34,072 bases of DNA, taken from the NCBI RefSeq assembly GCF_001698815.1, contig NZ_LGSI01000073.1, positions 1-34,072 on the forward strand, written 5' to 3'. The DNA comes from Pseudomonas syringae (GTDB taxonomy: Bacteria; Pseudomonadota; Gammaproteobacteria; Pseudomonadales; Pseudomonadaceae). The translations under genes and the position numbers were made by a program. Positions 14,321 to 22,537 of the stretch are shown one piece after another. A model generated the notes under the pieces. The model made no database searches and was not told where the DNA came from. It saw only the letters and a list, made by a program, of their open reading frames with translations. Numbering within the stretch: the first letter of the stretch is position 1; each line of letters opens with the position of its first letter.

Positions 14321-15793
14321 TTAACCCGGCATTTCGACATTGGGATGCCGCACCCGACCTCCGCGTGCCGGGGCATGCACGAATAACGCCTCGTTCAGTT
14401 GGCCGGTGCCGCGAATGGCAGCCTCCCAATGTGCCGAACGATGTATGTAACGTCGGCGCAATAACTGTTCCTCTCGTTTATCCAATGTATAAATTCCGTT
14501 TTTTGCATAGCCCGTCAGTTTTTGCGCAATGCGTTGCAGTTCCGGCGGCAGATTGAATGCATCGCTGACCGGAATCGGCTCCAGCGGAACCTCCTCGGCG
14601 CAGGCCAGCCCGTGCATGACGCGCAAATGCACCAGGGAAAGATGCCCGAATACCTTGCGCCGCAAGCACACTGCGGCCATCACCGACTTGACGTTGAGCT
14701 TGTTGCAGGACTTCATCAGCATCGTCTGCTCGCACACCACTGATAGCGACGCCTCACTGTCCAGCGGATCGACCAGTTCGCTGGCGTCCAGTGCTTGCAG
14801 GTCCCAGTACGCCTTGCGCCATGCGCCGGTCAACTCAGACGGCGTGTCACACCCCACCACGCTCCAGCGCGGGCGAGTCAGTAGCACTCGCTCCTGCATT
14901 TGTGGGTGATAACCGCCACCGATATCTGAATGCGCCCCCGGCAGCAGAATTTCCCGCTGCCAGTGAGGTGCGACGCTATTGAGGGCGAAATTGCGCCGCA
15001 ACTCATCGCGCGCCACCAGATGCACGACATGTTCGACAGAGCCCGGCGGCAGGTACAAATTGACGTTTCGATTGCTGGCGTCCCTGACATTGCCCAGATC
15101 CTTGAAGCCGCCGATGGCCGCCACCGTGTCGAACAAGCCGACAAACTTGATTCCAACGCTGCCGTTGCCCCAGGAGAATTCCGGGCTCAGCGGAACCTTG
15201 CGCTGATTGAGCGCGGGTTCAAGACTGCCCTTTTCCTGTTTGAGTACCTCGTTGATGAAGTGCCGGGCTGCTGCCGCGCCGCGACTGAAGCCAAATACAT
15301 CGAATTCCAACGCACCGATAACGCAGTCGGGGTTATCCCGTGAAAAGCCCTTGAGCCGCTCGCCTATTTTTTGCATGGCGCGAGCGACCTTTGCCACGAC
15401 CCCGGTCGGCCCGCGACCGAATGTCTGTCCCGGCCAGAAAGAATCGCGCCCACCGGAAATCGTCCCCGCACCGCTGATATAGACCGGCCAATAGACATTC
15501 AGGCCTGCGCCGTTATTAATGGCTTTGGCCTGCAAGCGATAAAGCCCGGCTAGCCTGGCGATATTACTCAAATCATTGGCGTAACTACTGCCGGGCTCAT
15601 CGTGACGCCCTTTACATTCGCGAATATGCGCCTTGTTGTTTATTTCAACCATCGCCCGACAATCCGCGCCGATCTGGCTGTTTACCCTGTTATTACCTGT
15701 TCCATCAAAGAAAACTCCAATACGGACAGTGACACTGAGCATAGCTGTACCGGGCGTATCGGACGATGTGTTTACATTCCATGTATTTATCAT
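14321..15793 (-). CDS. DUF2235 alpha/beta-hydrolase, Tle1-type phospholipase-like
   Basis: The 490-residue protein carries the DUF2235 hallmarks: VRIGVFFDGTGNN near the N-terminus (FDGTGNN at 29-35) and the nucleophile elbow DVFGFSRGAAAARHF with Ser170 in GFSRG. Asp222 in FVGLFDTVAAIGG and His288 in LLPGAHSDIGGGY probably complete a Ser-Asp-His triad. Characterised relatives are Tle1 phospholipase effectors delivered by type VI secretion systems. No signal peptide, so delivery or a cytoplasmic role remains open. No VgrG, PAAR, adaptor or obvious immunity gene lies beside it, which is unusual for an effector. The start is ATG 15793 with GGATG upstream; Met18 is an alternative. Hydrolase family is firm, effector role is inference. 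Confidence 0.85.
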   Translation of the reverse strand: MINTWNVNTSSDTPGTAMLSVTVRIGVFFDGTGNNRVNSQIGADCRAMVEINNKAHIRECKGRHDEPGSSYANDLSNIARLAGLYRLQAKAINNGAGLNVYWPVYISGAGTISGGRDSFWPGQTFGRGPTGVVAKVARAMQKIGERLKGFSRDNPDCVIGALEFDVFGFSRGAAAARHFINEVLKQEKGSLEPALNQRKVPLSPEFSWGNGSVGIKFVGLFDTVAAIGGFKDLGNVRDASNRNVNLYLPPGSVEHVVHLVARDELRRNFALNSVAPHWQREILLPGAHSDIGGGYHPQMQERVLLTRPRWSVVGCDTPSELTGAWRKAYWDLQALDASELVDPLDSEASLSVVCEQTMLMKSCNKLNVKSVMAAVCLRRKVFGHLSLVHLRVMHGLACAEEVPLEPIPVSDAFNLPPELQRIAQKLTGYAKNGIYTLDKREEQLLRRRYIHRSAHWEAAIRGTGQLNEALFVHAPARGGRVRHPNVEMPG

Positions 15794-15964
15794 CGGAGCA
15801 TCCGTTTATAACGCGACTGAATCAAGCCGCATGAACCAATGACAAACATTGATACAATCAGCTTGCTCAGCGATACTCGACCGTCAAGGCTTACAAACAA
15901 ACTCAGACTTATCCCACACACTGGATTGGCAAAGATAAACAACTTAACGATATAAATCCGACAT
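15794..15964. other. AT-richer spacer upstream of the DUF2235 gene
   Basis: The stretch between the DUF2235 start and the terminator is visibly more AT-rich than its surroundings. It should contain the promoter, but no clear -35/-10 pair and no small immunity-like ORF could be picked out on either strand. Confidence 0.4.
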
Positions 15965-15996
15965 AAAAAAAGCCGCCTATTCAGGCGACCTGTTTT
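15965..15996 (-). terminator. Rho-independent terminator of the MCP gene (possibly bidirectional)
   Basis: On the minus strand GTCGCCT-GAAT-AGGCGGC is followed by seven Ts. The plus strand has CTGTTTTTA after the same stem. It lies about 100 nt past the MCP stop codon. Confidence 0.85.
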
Positions 15997-16086
15997 TAAT
16001 CACATCAAACGAACCGGAGCAAGTTGAATTGAGAAACCTGCCAATCGGTCGACGCGCGGCCGGGCAACGCAGCGTAACTCAAACGC

Positions 16087-17718
16087 TCAGGAGTGACGCA
16101 GCGGCAAGCCCTCCGGTTTGTAGCCCAGGCGCAAACCACCCCAATGCCGCCCCTTGACCATGATCGGAACGGACAAGTCGTGCATCAGCTCACCCGTGTC
16201 ACGGGTGTAGGTCTGCAGCAATACCGCCTGTTGATGACTGCCACAGCGGATTCCCGTGCGGTCGTCAAATTTGCGCTTGCTGCGATTGCGCGCCGTATCC
16301 ACGGCAATATCCCCGGTCAGCGGTTGATTGAACGCATTGTTGTGGGTGGGAACGTAGCCCTGAGGCGTACAGGCAATCGCAAACACCAGGCCGTCGTGCC
16401 GCGTCAACAGCGGTTCCTGAATCGCGGGTAGCACCTGATCGGTGTAACGATCGAAACGGGTCTGAAATTTCGCCGGTGCGGTTTTGGCAATAGGTTGGTA
16501 ATTGCGATCGAACAAGTCATCGAGACTGACGCGGGCTTCATCGATATCCTGTTCGAACTTCAGCGCGATCTGACTGGCGCCCTCCTTCGCCAGGTCATAG
16601 ATGCGCTGGTGATAATCATCCAGACCCACTTCTGCCAGGCGCTCGCTGATGGTTTCTGCCTGGCCCTCCATCTGCACGGCGGCATCCGCCAGTTTGCGGG
16701 TCTGGTCATCGCTGATGGCCAGGTCGCTACGCATCTGTTGCACGGCGACGAACAGGCCATCCAGCTGCTCTTGATTAGTTTGCGCGCCCAAGGCGATTTC
16801 GCTGACCTGCAGCTCAACCCCGGCGGTCAGTCGCGCGATGTTTTCCAGGTGCCGCCCCGTGAGTTCGACTTGTTCCACACCGCTGTCCAGATCGGTGGAT
16901 AACTGACGTATCTGCTCGACGACCTGGCCGGTGCGCTGCTGGATGTCTGCCACCATCTGGCCAACTTCCTCCGTCGCGGTTGCGGTACGCCCGGCAAGGC
17001 CGCGCACTTCATCGGCAACCACGGCAAAGCCGCGTCCATGCTCGCCCGCGCGGGCGGCTTCGATGGCGGCATTCAGGGCCAACAGATTGGTCTGACTGGC
17101 GATGGACTGGATAACCAGGGTCACGCGCTGAATCTCTTCACTGCGCTGACTCAAGGCCTCGATCAATTCCCGGCTGCTGATGGCGCGTTTACTGAGGAGG
17201 TGCATGCGGGTGATGGATTCGCCCAGCACGCTGCGGCCCGCGTCGCTGCTTTGCCGCGCCTCGCTCGAAGCGCTCAAGGCCTGCTGACTGAGCTGCGCGG
17301 TCTGGTGTTCCGTGGCGATCATCACGTCGGCACTGGTGACGATTTTTTCCGCAGCAGACAACTGCGACTGAACCTTGCCCGCCAGTTGCCTGACGGAAAA
17401 AGCCACGCCAGCTGCCGACAATGCGTTATGGCTGGTGGTGCGGGACAAGTCTCGGGTCAGGCGAGTGATATCTGCGTTCGCGTCATACGGCGGTTCGGCA
17501 GATGGCGTGCCAGTAAAGAACAGCGGTAGCCAGATAAATACCAGGGCCAGCGGCAAGGCCGCGTAGACGGACAGTCCGGCAAACGCCAGCGCCAGCAATA
17601 ACAAGCCGAACGCGATGCTTTGCAGGCCGGGCACCAGCCAGCGGGCTTTCCGGGCCGATCGGGTTTCGGTTGGCTGGTTATCCAGCGGCGTGCCGGTCAA
17701 GGATCCATTTGCGGCCAT
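16087..17718 (-). CDS. Methyl-accepting chemotaxis protein with C-terminal sensor-like domain
   Basis: The 543-residue protein begins with a short cytoplasmic tail and two close membrane helices (about 29-50 and 53-70) with almost no periplasmic loop. The coiled-coil signalling domain follows, its hairpin tip at about 208-245 (ASQTNLLALNAAIEAARAG, GRGFAVVADEVRGLAGRT). After the coiled coil a C-terminal module (about 385-540) contains LDDLFDRNYQPI, VLPAIQEPLL, GYVPTHN and VPIMVKGRHWGGLRLGYKP. This Cache/PAS-like module occurs at the C-terminus of many such MCPs and would sense a cytoplasmic cue. Start ATG 17718 has GGGGTAAAGG in front; the frame extends 23 codons further without an RBS. Ligand unknown. 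Confidence 0.9.
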   Translation of the reverse strand: MAANGSLTGTPLDNQPTETRSARKARWLVPGLQSIAFGLLLLALAFAGLSVYAALPLALVFIWLPLFFTGTPSAEPPYDANADITRLTRDLSRTTSHNALSAAGVAFSVRQLAGKVQSQLSAAEKIVTSADVMIATEHQTAQLSQQALSASSEARQSSDAGRSVLGESITRMHLLSKRAISSRELIEALSQRSEEIQRVTLVIQSIASQTNLLALNAAIEAARAGEHGRGFAVVADEVRGLAGRTATATEEVGQMVADIQQRTGQVVEQIRQLSTDLDSGVEQVELTGRHLENIARLTAGVELQVSEIALGAQTNQEQLDGLFVAVQQMRSDLAISDDQTRKLADAAVQMEGQAETISERLAEVGLDDYHQRIYDLAKEGASQIALKFEQDIDEARVSLDDLFDRNYQPIAKTAPAKFQTRFDRYTDQVLPAIQEPLLTRHDGLVFAIACTPQGYVPTHNNAFNQPLTGDIAVDTARNRSKRKFDDRTGIRCGSHQQAVLLQTYTRDTGELMHDLSVPIMVKGRHWGGLRLGYKPEGLPLRHS

Positions 17719-17744
17719 AGCCTTTACCCCGTTTGTGCTTATCG

Positions 17745-17951
17745 TTATTTTGTCTGCATTAAACGCCAGATAGCGGCCACACGCCATGAGTCGTTAGTTG
17801 TAAGTAATCCGCGATAGAACTCTTCCTGCTCCTGCCCGGTCGTATCTGCATACAGCGGGGCAACGGCAAGCGACACGCTCGGTCCATCGATTTTTCTGAT
17901 CAAGTTGAGGCATGTCTTGAGTTCTGCAACCACCCTGGTTTCGGCTGACAT
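17745..17951 (-). CDS. Possible small protein between the MCP and kinase genes
   Basis: A 68-residue frame from ATG 17951 reads as plausible protein (ELKTCLNLIRKIDGPSVSLA, FYRGLLTTNDSWRVAAIWRL), 26 bp upstream of the MCP start on the same strand. It has only a weak RBS, and its 5' end overlaps the first codons of the divergent kinase. No family recognised. It may instead be chance open frame in the MCP leader. Confidence 0.3.
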   Translation of the reverse strand: MSAETRVVAELKTCLNLIRKIDGPSVSLAVAPLYADTTGQEQEEFYRGLLTTNDSWRVAAIWRLMQTK

Positions 17952-20262
17952 TTTTATCGGCGACAGCACGATGGCGCAGCGCATGAGGGCTCATGACTGG
18001 GCTGCGACTGAATTGGGTCCCGCAGAGCATTGGCCGCAGTCGCTAAAGATGGCACTGCAGATTCTGCTCACTTCGAAGTTCGAAATGTGGCTGGGCTGGG
18101 GCGATCAAGTACATTTCTTCTATAACGATGCCTACCGCCCGACTCTCGGACAGAAGGATGCCCATGCGCTCGGGATGCCACTGCGCGAGCTATGGCCGGA
18201 GATCTGGCTGGAAGTCAAACCGCGCATCGAGGCGGTGTATCAGCAAGGCGTTGCGACCTGGGATCAGTCACTGCTGCTGATTCTGCAGCGCCATGAATAC
18301 CCGGAGGAAACCTACCACAGCTTCTCCTACAGTCCACTGATCGGCGATCAGGGAAAAATCCAGGGCTTGTTCTGCGCGGTCACCGAAGACACCGACCGCG
18401 TACTCAATGAACGCCGCCTGGCGCTGCTGCGCTCAGTGGCCAGCGGGATGGCCGGTACCCGGGATCGAAGCGGTATTTTCGCCAGTCTGCAAAGCGTCCT
18501 CTCGCAACAGCCCCGTGACTTGCCGTTCAGCCTGACATTTGTTCTTGATGAGCATGGCGTGGCAACGCTGAGTGGCTGCAGCGGTTTCGACGAGCGCCAT
18601 GGCGATGCCGTCCAGCAGTTGACCACGCTCGAACAATCGCACTGGACCACCTCTGGCGCGCAGCGGCCGGACCGCCTGGCGCTGCTGGACGTGACGTCTG
18701 TCGCTGCGATTCTGCCCTGTGGCGCCTGGGACCAGCCGCCCGCAGTCATGGCCATGGTTCCCCTCAAAAGCACCGATCCGCTGCACCTTAATGGCTTCAT
18801 GCTGATTGGCCTGAACCCCTATCGGCCCCATGACCCGGATTACTTGAGCTTCATCGAGCTGATCGCCGGGCAAGTGGGCTCCAGCCTGACCCGTGTCGAT
18901 GTGTACGAAGCCGAGCACCGTCGCGCCGAGGCACTGGCCGATGCCCTGCAAATGCGTCAGGCCGCCGCCGAGCTGTTGCACCAAGCCAATCAGCAGCTGA
19001 GCGCCGAAGTCGAACAACGCAATCAGGCCCTCGGCGAGGCGTTGGCGCAGCTCAAAAAAGAGGCCAGCGAGCGTGAAGCCATCCAGGAAGCGTTGCGCCA
19101 GTCGCAGAAAATGGAAGCCCTGGGGCAACTCACCGGAGGCATTGCGCATGATTTCAATAATCTGCTGACGGGCATCATCGGTTCGCTGGAGATGATCAGC
19201 CGCCATAGCAGCAGCGGTAAAGTTTTCGACACCCAGCGCTATATCGACGCCGCTACCCAGTCAGCCAATCGTGCCGCGACCCTCACTCATCGGCTGCTGG
19301 CGTTCTCCCGACGCCAGCCGTTGATCCCGCGCCCTACGGACGTCAATCAACTGATGCTGTCGATGGAGGACATCCTTCGACGTTCCCTGAAAGAAGACAT
19401 TCGCATGCATCTGTTTGCCCACGACGAGCTGTGGCAAACCCTGTGCGATCCGCATCAACTGGAGAGCGCCCTGCTCAATCTGGTGATCAATGCCCGCGAC
19501 GCCATGCCCGATGGCGGTCAGCTGACCATCGACATCGGCAATGTCACCCTGACCCGCACCGCCATTGCCAGGCAGGTCGACGCGGTGCCGGGTGATTATG
19601 TCTGCATCTGTATCCGGGACACCGGTTTTGGCATGTCGCCCGATGTACTGGCCCATGCCTTCGAACCGTTCTACACCACCAAGCCGCAAGGCCAGGGCAC
19701 CGGTCTGGGTCTGTCCATGGTCTATGGCTTCGTCCGCCAGTCCGGCGGCTACGTGCGCATCGATTCCACGCAGGGAAAGGGCGCCGAAGTGCGGCTTTAC
19801 CTGCCCCGCCACGATCCGGTCGAGTCGCCGCAAACCGCGCCAATGCCGGATGAGAGCTCAGCCACGGTCACTGGATTTACGGTTCTGGTGGTGGAGGACG
19901 AACAGACGGTACGGGAGTTGGTGCTGGAAGTGTTGCAGGATTTTGCCTGTGTGACGCTGCAAGCCGCAGACGGGCTGTCCGGCCTGGCGATTCTGGAAAG
20001 TGAACAGACTGTGGATCTGCTGATCAGTGATATCGGGCTGCCGGGACTGAACGGGCGACAGCTGGCTGACGCGGCACGAGTCAAGCGTCCGACTCTGCCG
20101 ATTCTGCTAATGACCGGCTACGCAGAAAATGCGGCGCTCGCCAGTGGATTTCTGGAGGAAGGCATGCAAATGCTGACCAAGCCATTCACTCTTGCTGATC
20201 TGACTGGACGGATTCACGCGATGCTCGATTACCGGCAGGCGCAAACGACCGAGAAGCCTTGA
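17917..20262 (+). CDS. Hybrid sensor histidine kinase/response regulator (PAS-GAF-HisKA-HATPase-REC)
   Basis: The protein is soluble, with no membrane helix. A PAS-like domain (about 10-165, MRAHDWAATELGPAEHWPQS and FFYNDAYRPTLG) is followed by a GAF-like region (about 170-330) and a coiled coil. HisKA has phospho-acceptor His411 in GGIAHDFNNLL. The ATPase has LLNLVINARDAMPDGG, DTGFGM and GQGTGLGLSMVYGFVRQSGG, and a C-terminal receiver has Asp705 in LLISDIGLPGLNG and Lys in MLTKPF. The cognate output is not nearby, so signal and target are unknown. Start choice: TTG 17917 has GAGG 6 nt upstream; TTG 17905 is also open, but ATG 17971 would cut into conserved sequence. It is divergent from the MCP gene. 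Confidence 0.9.
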   Translation: MSSATTLVSADIFIGDSTMAQRMRAHDWAATELGPAEHWPQSLKMALQILLTSKFEMWLGWGDQVHFFYNDAYRPTLGQKDAHALGMPLRELWPEIWLEVKPRIEAVYQQGVATWDQSLLLILQRHEYPEETYHSFSYSPLIGDQGKIQGLFCAVTEDTDRVLNERRLALLRSVASGMAGTRDRSGIFASLQSVLSQQPRDLPFSLTFVLDEHGVATLSGCSGFDERHGDAVQQLTTLEQSHWTTSGAQRPDRLALLDVTSVAAILPCGAWDQPPAVMAMVPLKSTDPLHLNGFMLIGLNPYRPHDPDYLSFIELIAGQVGSSLTRVDVYEAEHRRAEALADALQMRQAAAELLHQANQQLSAEVEQRNQALGEALAQLKKEASEREAIQEALRQSQKMEALGQLTGGIAHDFNNLLTGIIGSLEMISRHSSSGKVFDTQRYIDAATQSANRAATLTHRLLAFSRRQPLIPRPTDVNQLMLSMEDILRRSLKEDIRMHLFAHDELWQTLCDPHQLESALLNLVINARDAMPDGGQLTIDIGNVTLTRTAIARQVDAVPGDYVCICIRDTGFGMSPDVLAHAFEPFYTTKPQGQGTGLGLSMVYGFVRQSGGYVRIDSTQGKGAEVRLYLPRHDPVESPQTAPMPDESSATVTGFTVLVVEDEQTVRELVLEVLQDFACVTLQAADGLSGLAILESEQTVDLLISDIGLPGLNGRQLADAARVKRPTLPILLMTGYAENAALASGFLEEGMQMLTKPFTLADLTGRIHAMLDYRQAQTTEKP

Positions 20263-20285
20263 GGGCTAAACCCTGAGGGCTTCTC
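20251..20285 (+). terminator. Hairpin at the end of the kinase gene
   Basis: GAGAAGCC and GGCTTCTC close a long stem that includes GAGGG/CCCTG and overlaps the last codons and stop. There is no T-run. It separates two convergent genes and may act on both. Confidence 0.5.
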
Positions 20286-20298
20286 GGCGCCGTTGTGG

Positions 20299-20703
20299 TC
20301 AGGCTTGACGCTGATGCTTGTCGATCTGCTCGTGACGCTCTTGCGCTTCGATGCAGTATTTGGTGGTCGGACTGATCAGCAGGCGTTTGAGGCCAATAGC
20401 CTCGCCGCTGTCGTCGCACCAGCCAAAGCTGTCATCGGCAATGCGTGCCAAAGCCATTTCCAGCTGTGGAAGCATGCGCTGATCACGATCGATCACGTTC
20501 ACCAGCCAGTGACGCTCTTCCTCGACCGAGGCGGCGTCTGCAGGATCGGCAGGCGTGTCCAGGCTTTCGATAGCGATGCGGCTCTGCTCGATGCGCTCGT
20601 GGATTTCGATCTTCATGCCCTGCAACAGCTCGACGAAGAAAGCGTGCTGCTCGGCATTCATGTAGTCATCGGCCGGCATGGCCAGCAACTTTTCCTTTGT
20701 CAT
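20299..20703 (-). CDS. dksA2: DksA2-type RNA polymerase secondary-channel protein lacking a full zinc finger
   Basis: This 134-residue protein has the DksA order: an N-terminal segment (LLAMPADDYMNAEQHAFF), a long coiled coil with DPAD in PADPADAASVEEERH (the DxxDxA-type tip, about 51-65), then a degenerate C4 domain. Only Cys96 and Cys117 remain; the other two zinc positions are Ser99 (CDDS) and Ala120 (CIEA). P. aeruginosa DksA2 has the same kind of loss (Cys, Thr, Cys, Ala) and replaces zinc-dependent DksA when zinc is scarce, acting with ppGpp on RNA polymerase. The start is ATG 20703, as the conserved MTKEKLLAMP begins there; the frame reaches 20730. I see no clear Zur box upstream. Confidence 0.8.
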   Translation of the reverse strand: MTKEKLLAMPADDYMNAEQHAFFVELLQGMKIEIHERIEQSRIAIESLDTPADPADAASVEEERHWLVNVIDRDQRMLPQLEMALARIADDSFGWCDDSGEAIGLKRLLISPTTKYCIEAQERHEQIDKHQRQA

Positions 20704-21216
20704 TGATTTCTCTATAAAAAAAACGTGCATTAAGGCGAATTAAGGAGCGGCTCAGCGTTGCCGTAAAAGCGCCATAGTCTCCAAGCGCCACCTGGCACTC
20801 AATTTACGAGGGGCGGCAGTCTAAGGCCGGCTTGGGCAGTCGGCAACATAATTGACGCGAATTGGTGTAACAAGTCCCGCAACAACTTGTTAAATGCGGG
20901 CGGTAACGCCTGTCCGCTGGTCACCGGGATCGACTTGGCCAGCCCATGACAGAAAGCATTCGCGGACAAAGCCACTTAATAGCAGGTTCAAGGACCTGGA
21001 AAAGTGGTCGTGTCCGCGACTGGATGACTCAAATTCCGCGACTTGCGCCAGCGACCCAATTCTGACTGCCTGCAAGCACATCGGTTCCGAATCGTTTCAT
21101 AACAACAGGTGCCTTGCCCGGGCAGCTTTTGTACAACAATCAAAGTGGCATCTGGCCTTCAGTCCGGAATATACGCAGCAACAGCAGCAAAGGTAAAGCC
21201 ACTGACCGTCCTGGCG
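20704..21216. other. Intergenic region with a possible pseudoknot
   Basis: No convincing gene in about 510 bp. The one notable structure is at 20868-20900: TAACAAG and CTTGTTA form a stem whose loop holds CCCGC, able to pair with GCGGG just downstream. Short plus-strand frames over 20894-21582 have no RBS and unlikely composition. Confidence 0.4.
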
Positions 21217-22236
21217 TTAAAAAATCACGACTCGCCCCTCTTGGGCGCTCAGGCGCGCAGCATCCAGCACCCGCGCCGAAGCTACCGCGTCATGCGGATC
21301 CACCGGGTTGGGCCCGCTGCCTGCAATGGCGTCCCGCAATTGTCGATAGAACTCCAGCCAGCAGCCACGTTCGGACGCCACTTGTTTACGGTTTTCGCCC
21401 TGCTCCAGCCAGCCCCAGCGTTGACTTTCTTCGACTCCCCAGCGCTCGCCTTCGGAAACAGGCGTCAACCCTGCCAACGAGGCAGCCTCCTGACCGTCAA
21501 GACCTTCGACGCTATAACAGCCGGATGCGCCGCTGACCCGAAAGCGTGGGCCGGGGTGATTCTGCAGGCAGCTGCCCCATAAATGTGAAACCACCCCGTT
21601 GCGATGGGTCAGGGAAACAAAAAACTGATGGTCGACAGGCTCGCTCGGCGTGGCGAATTGCAGCTCTGCGTACACCTTGGCCGCCGGTCCGAACAGCAGC
21701 AACGCCTGATCCACCAGATGGCTACCGAGATCGCGCAACATGCCGCCGCCACTGGCTTTGCCGACAGATTTAGGGGAATAACGCTCGACCCGGGATTCAA
21801 AACGGCTGACATCTCCCAGAACGCCCTCATCAATCAATTTGCGCAGGGTCAGGAAGTCAGAGTCCCAACGGCGATTCTGGTAAACACTGAGCAGCACGCC
21901 CTTGCGCTCGGCTGCATCCACCAACGCCTGCGCCTGCTCGGCATCGGCGGCGAACGGCTTGTCGCTGACCACCGCGACACCGAGTTCGATGGCCTCCAGA
22001 ATCAGCGCCTGGCGCGTTGCCAGCGGCGTGGAAATCGCTACCGCATCGACCCCGGCGGCAACCAGATCAGCCAGGCTGTCAAAAGCCTTGGCTTGAGGAT
22101 GATCCTGCGCCAGTTCTTGCCGACGCTCCGCCGAACGGGTCACAACACCGACGAAGGTGGCGCCCGGCAAACTGGCAATCAGCGGCGCATGAAAATAACG
22201 ACCGCCTTTGCCATAACCGACCAATCCGATTCGCAT
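21217..22236 (-). CDS. Gfo/Idh/MocA family NAD(P)-dependent oxidoreductase
   Basis: The 339-residue soluble enzyme has an N-terminal Rossmann fold starting at residue 1 (MRIGLVGYGKGGRYFHAPLI) and the family catalytic segment VVSDKPFA (the EKP motif, here DKP) at about residues 94-101. GGGMLRDLGSHLVDQALLLFG carries the conserved Asp and His of the C-terminal alpha/beta domain. Relatives oxidise sugars, inositols or other polyols with NAD(P). The KGGRYFHAPLI start resembles the YdgJ/YhhX-type subgroup of uncharacterised members. No sugar-catabolic genes flank it, so the substrate is open. It is divergent from the BdlA-like gene across a leader with two TTGTACAA sites. Confidence 0.9.
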   Translation of the reverse strand: MRIGLVGYGKGGRYFHAPLIASLPGATFVGVVTRSAERRQELAQDHPQAKAFDSLADLVAAGVDAVAISTPLATRQALILEAIELGVAVVSDKPFAADAEQAQALVDAAERKGVLLSVYQNRRWDSDFLTLRKLIDEGVLGDVSRFESRVERYSPKSVGKASGGGMLRDLGSHLVDQALLLFGPAAKVYAELQFATPSEPVDHQFFVSLTHRNGVVSHLWGSCLQNHPGPRFRVSGASGCYSVEGLDGQEAASLAGLTPVSEGERWGVEESQRWGWLEQGENRKQVASERGCWLEFYRQLRDAIAGSGPNPVDPHDAVASARVLDAARLSAQEGRVVIF

Positions 22237-22402
22237 GGTCCTTTCCTTCTATTCATGTTCGTGGGATTGGAGCCCAGGCCTTCAGATTGGTTCTTGCCAG
22301 AGACGTCACCTGTACACGCAGCAGGCCCTTGTCCAATCTTTTTGTGCTCAAAAGGCCACAGACACCCTCAACTGGATCCATTTCTTATACATGTAAAATT
22401 AT

Positions 22403-22432
22403 TTGTACAATTAATTGCGCATTCTTGTACAA
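22403..22432. promoter_or_regulatory. Paired TTGTACAA sites in a divergent leader
   Basis: Perfect 8-bp palindromes TTGTACAA occur at 22403-22410 and 22425-22432, 22 bp centre to centre (two DNA turns), in an AT-rich patch with ATACATGTAA just upstream. The arrangement suits cooperative binding of a dimeric regulator. No regulator is assigned. Confidence 0.45.
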
Positions 22433-22446
22433 GGCTACTATGATGG

Positions 22447-22486
22447 CCTTATGCAATGGAAAGCATAAGGACCGTCTTGAGGTCCT
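22447..22486 (+). promoter_or_regulatory. Two overlapping leader hairpins upstream of the BdlA-like gene
   Basis: CCTTATGC/GCATAAGG (22447-22470) and AGGACC/GGTCCT (22468-22486) share the bases AGG, so they cannot both form fully. They lie 50-90 nt upstream of ATG 22538. The rest of 22237-22537 shows no gene. Confidence 0.35.
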
Positions 22487-22537
22487 GCCTGCCACGGATC
22501 TGGGCGTCACGTTGTGTACCCAGCCGAGCCCGTCATT

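Noticed and set aside
17718..17787. FliA-type promoter upstream of the MCP gene
   Set aside because: A CGATAA core is present but no matching TAAA -35 at the right distance.
20894..21582. 100- to 157-codon plus-strand frames before and into the oxidoreductase gene
   Set aside because: No RBS and low-quality translations; partly antisense to the Gfo/Idh/MocA gene.
22447..22537. c-di-GMP riboswitch before the BdlA-like gene
   Set aside because: The leader forms hairpins but lacks the GEMM conserved core as I know it.
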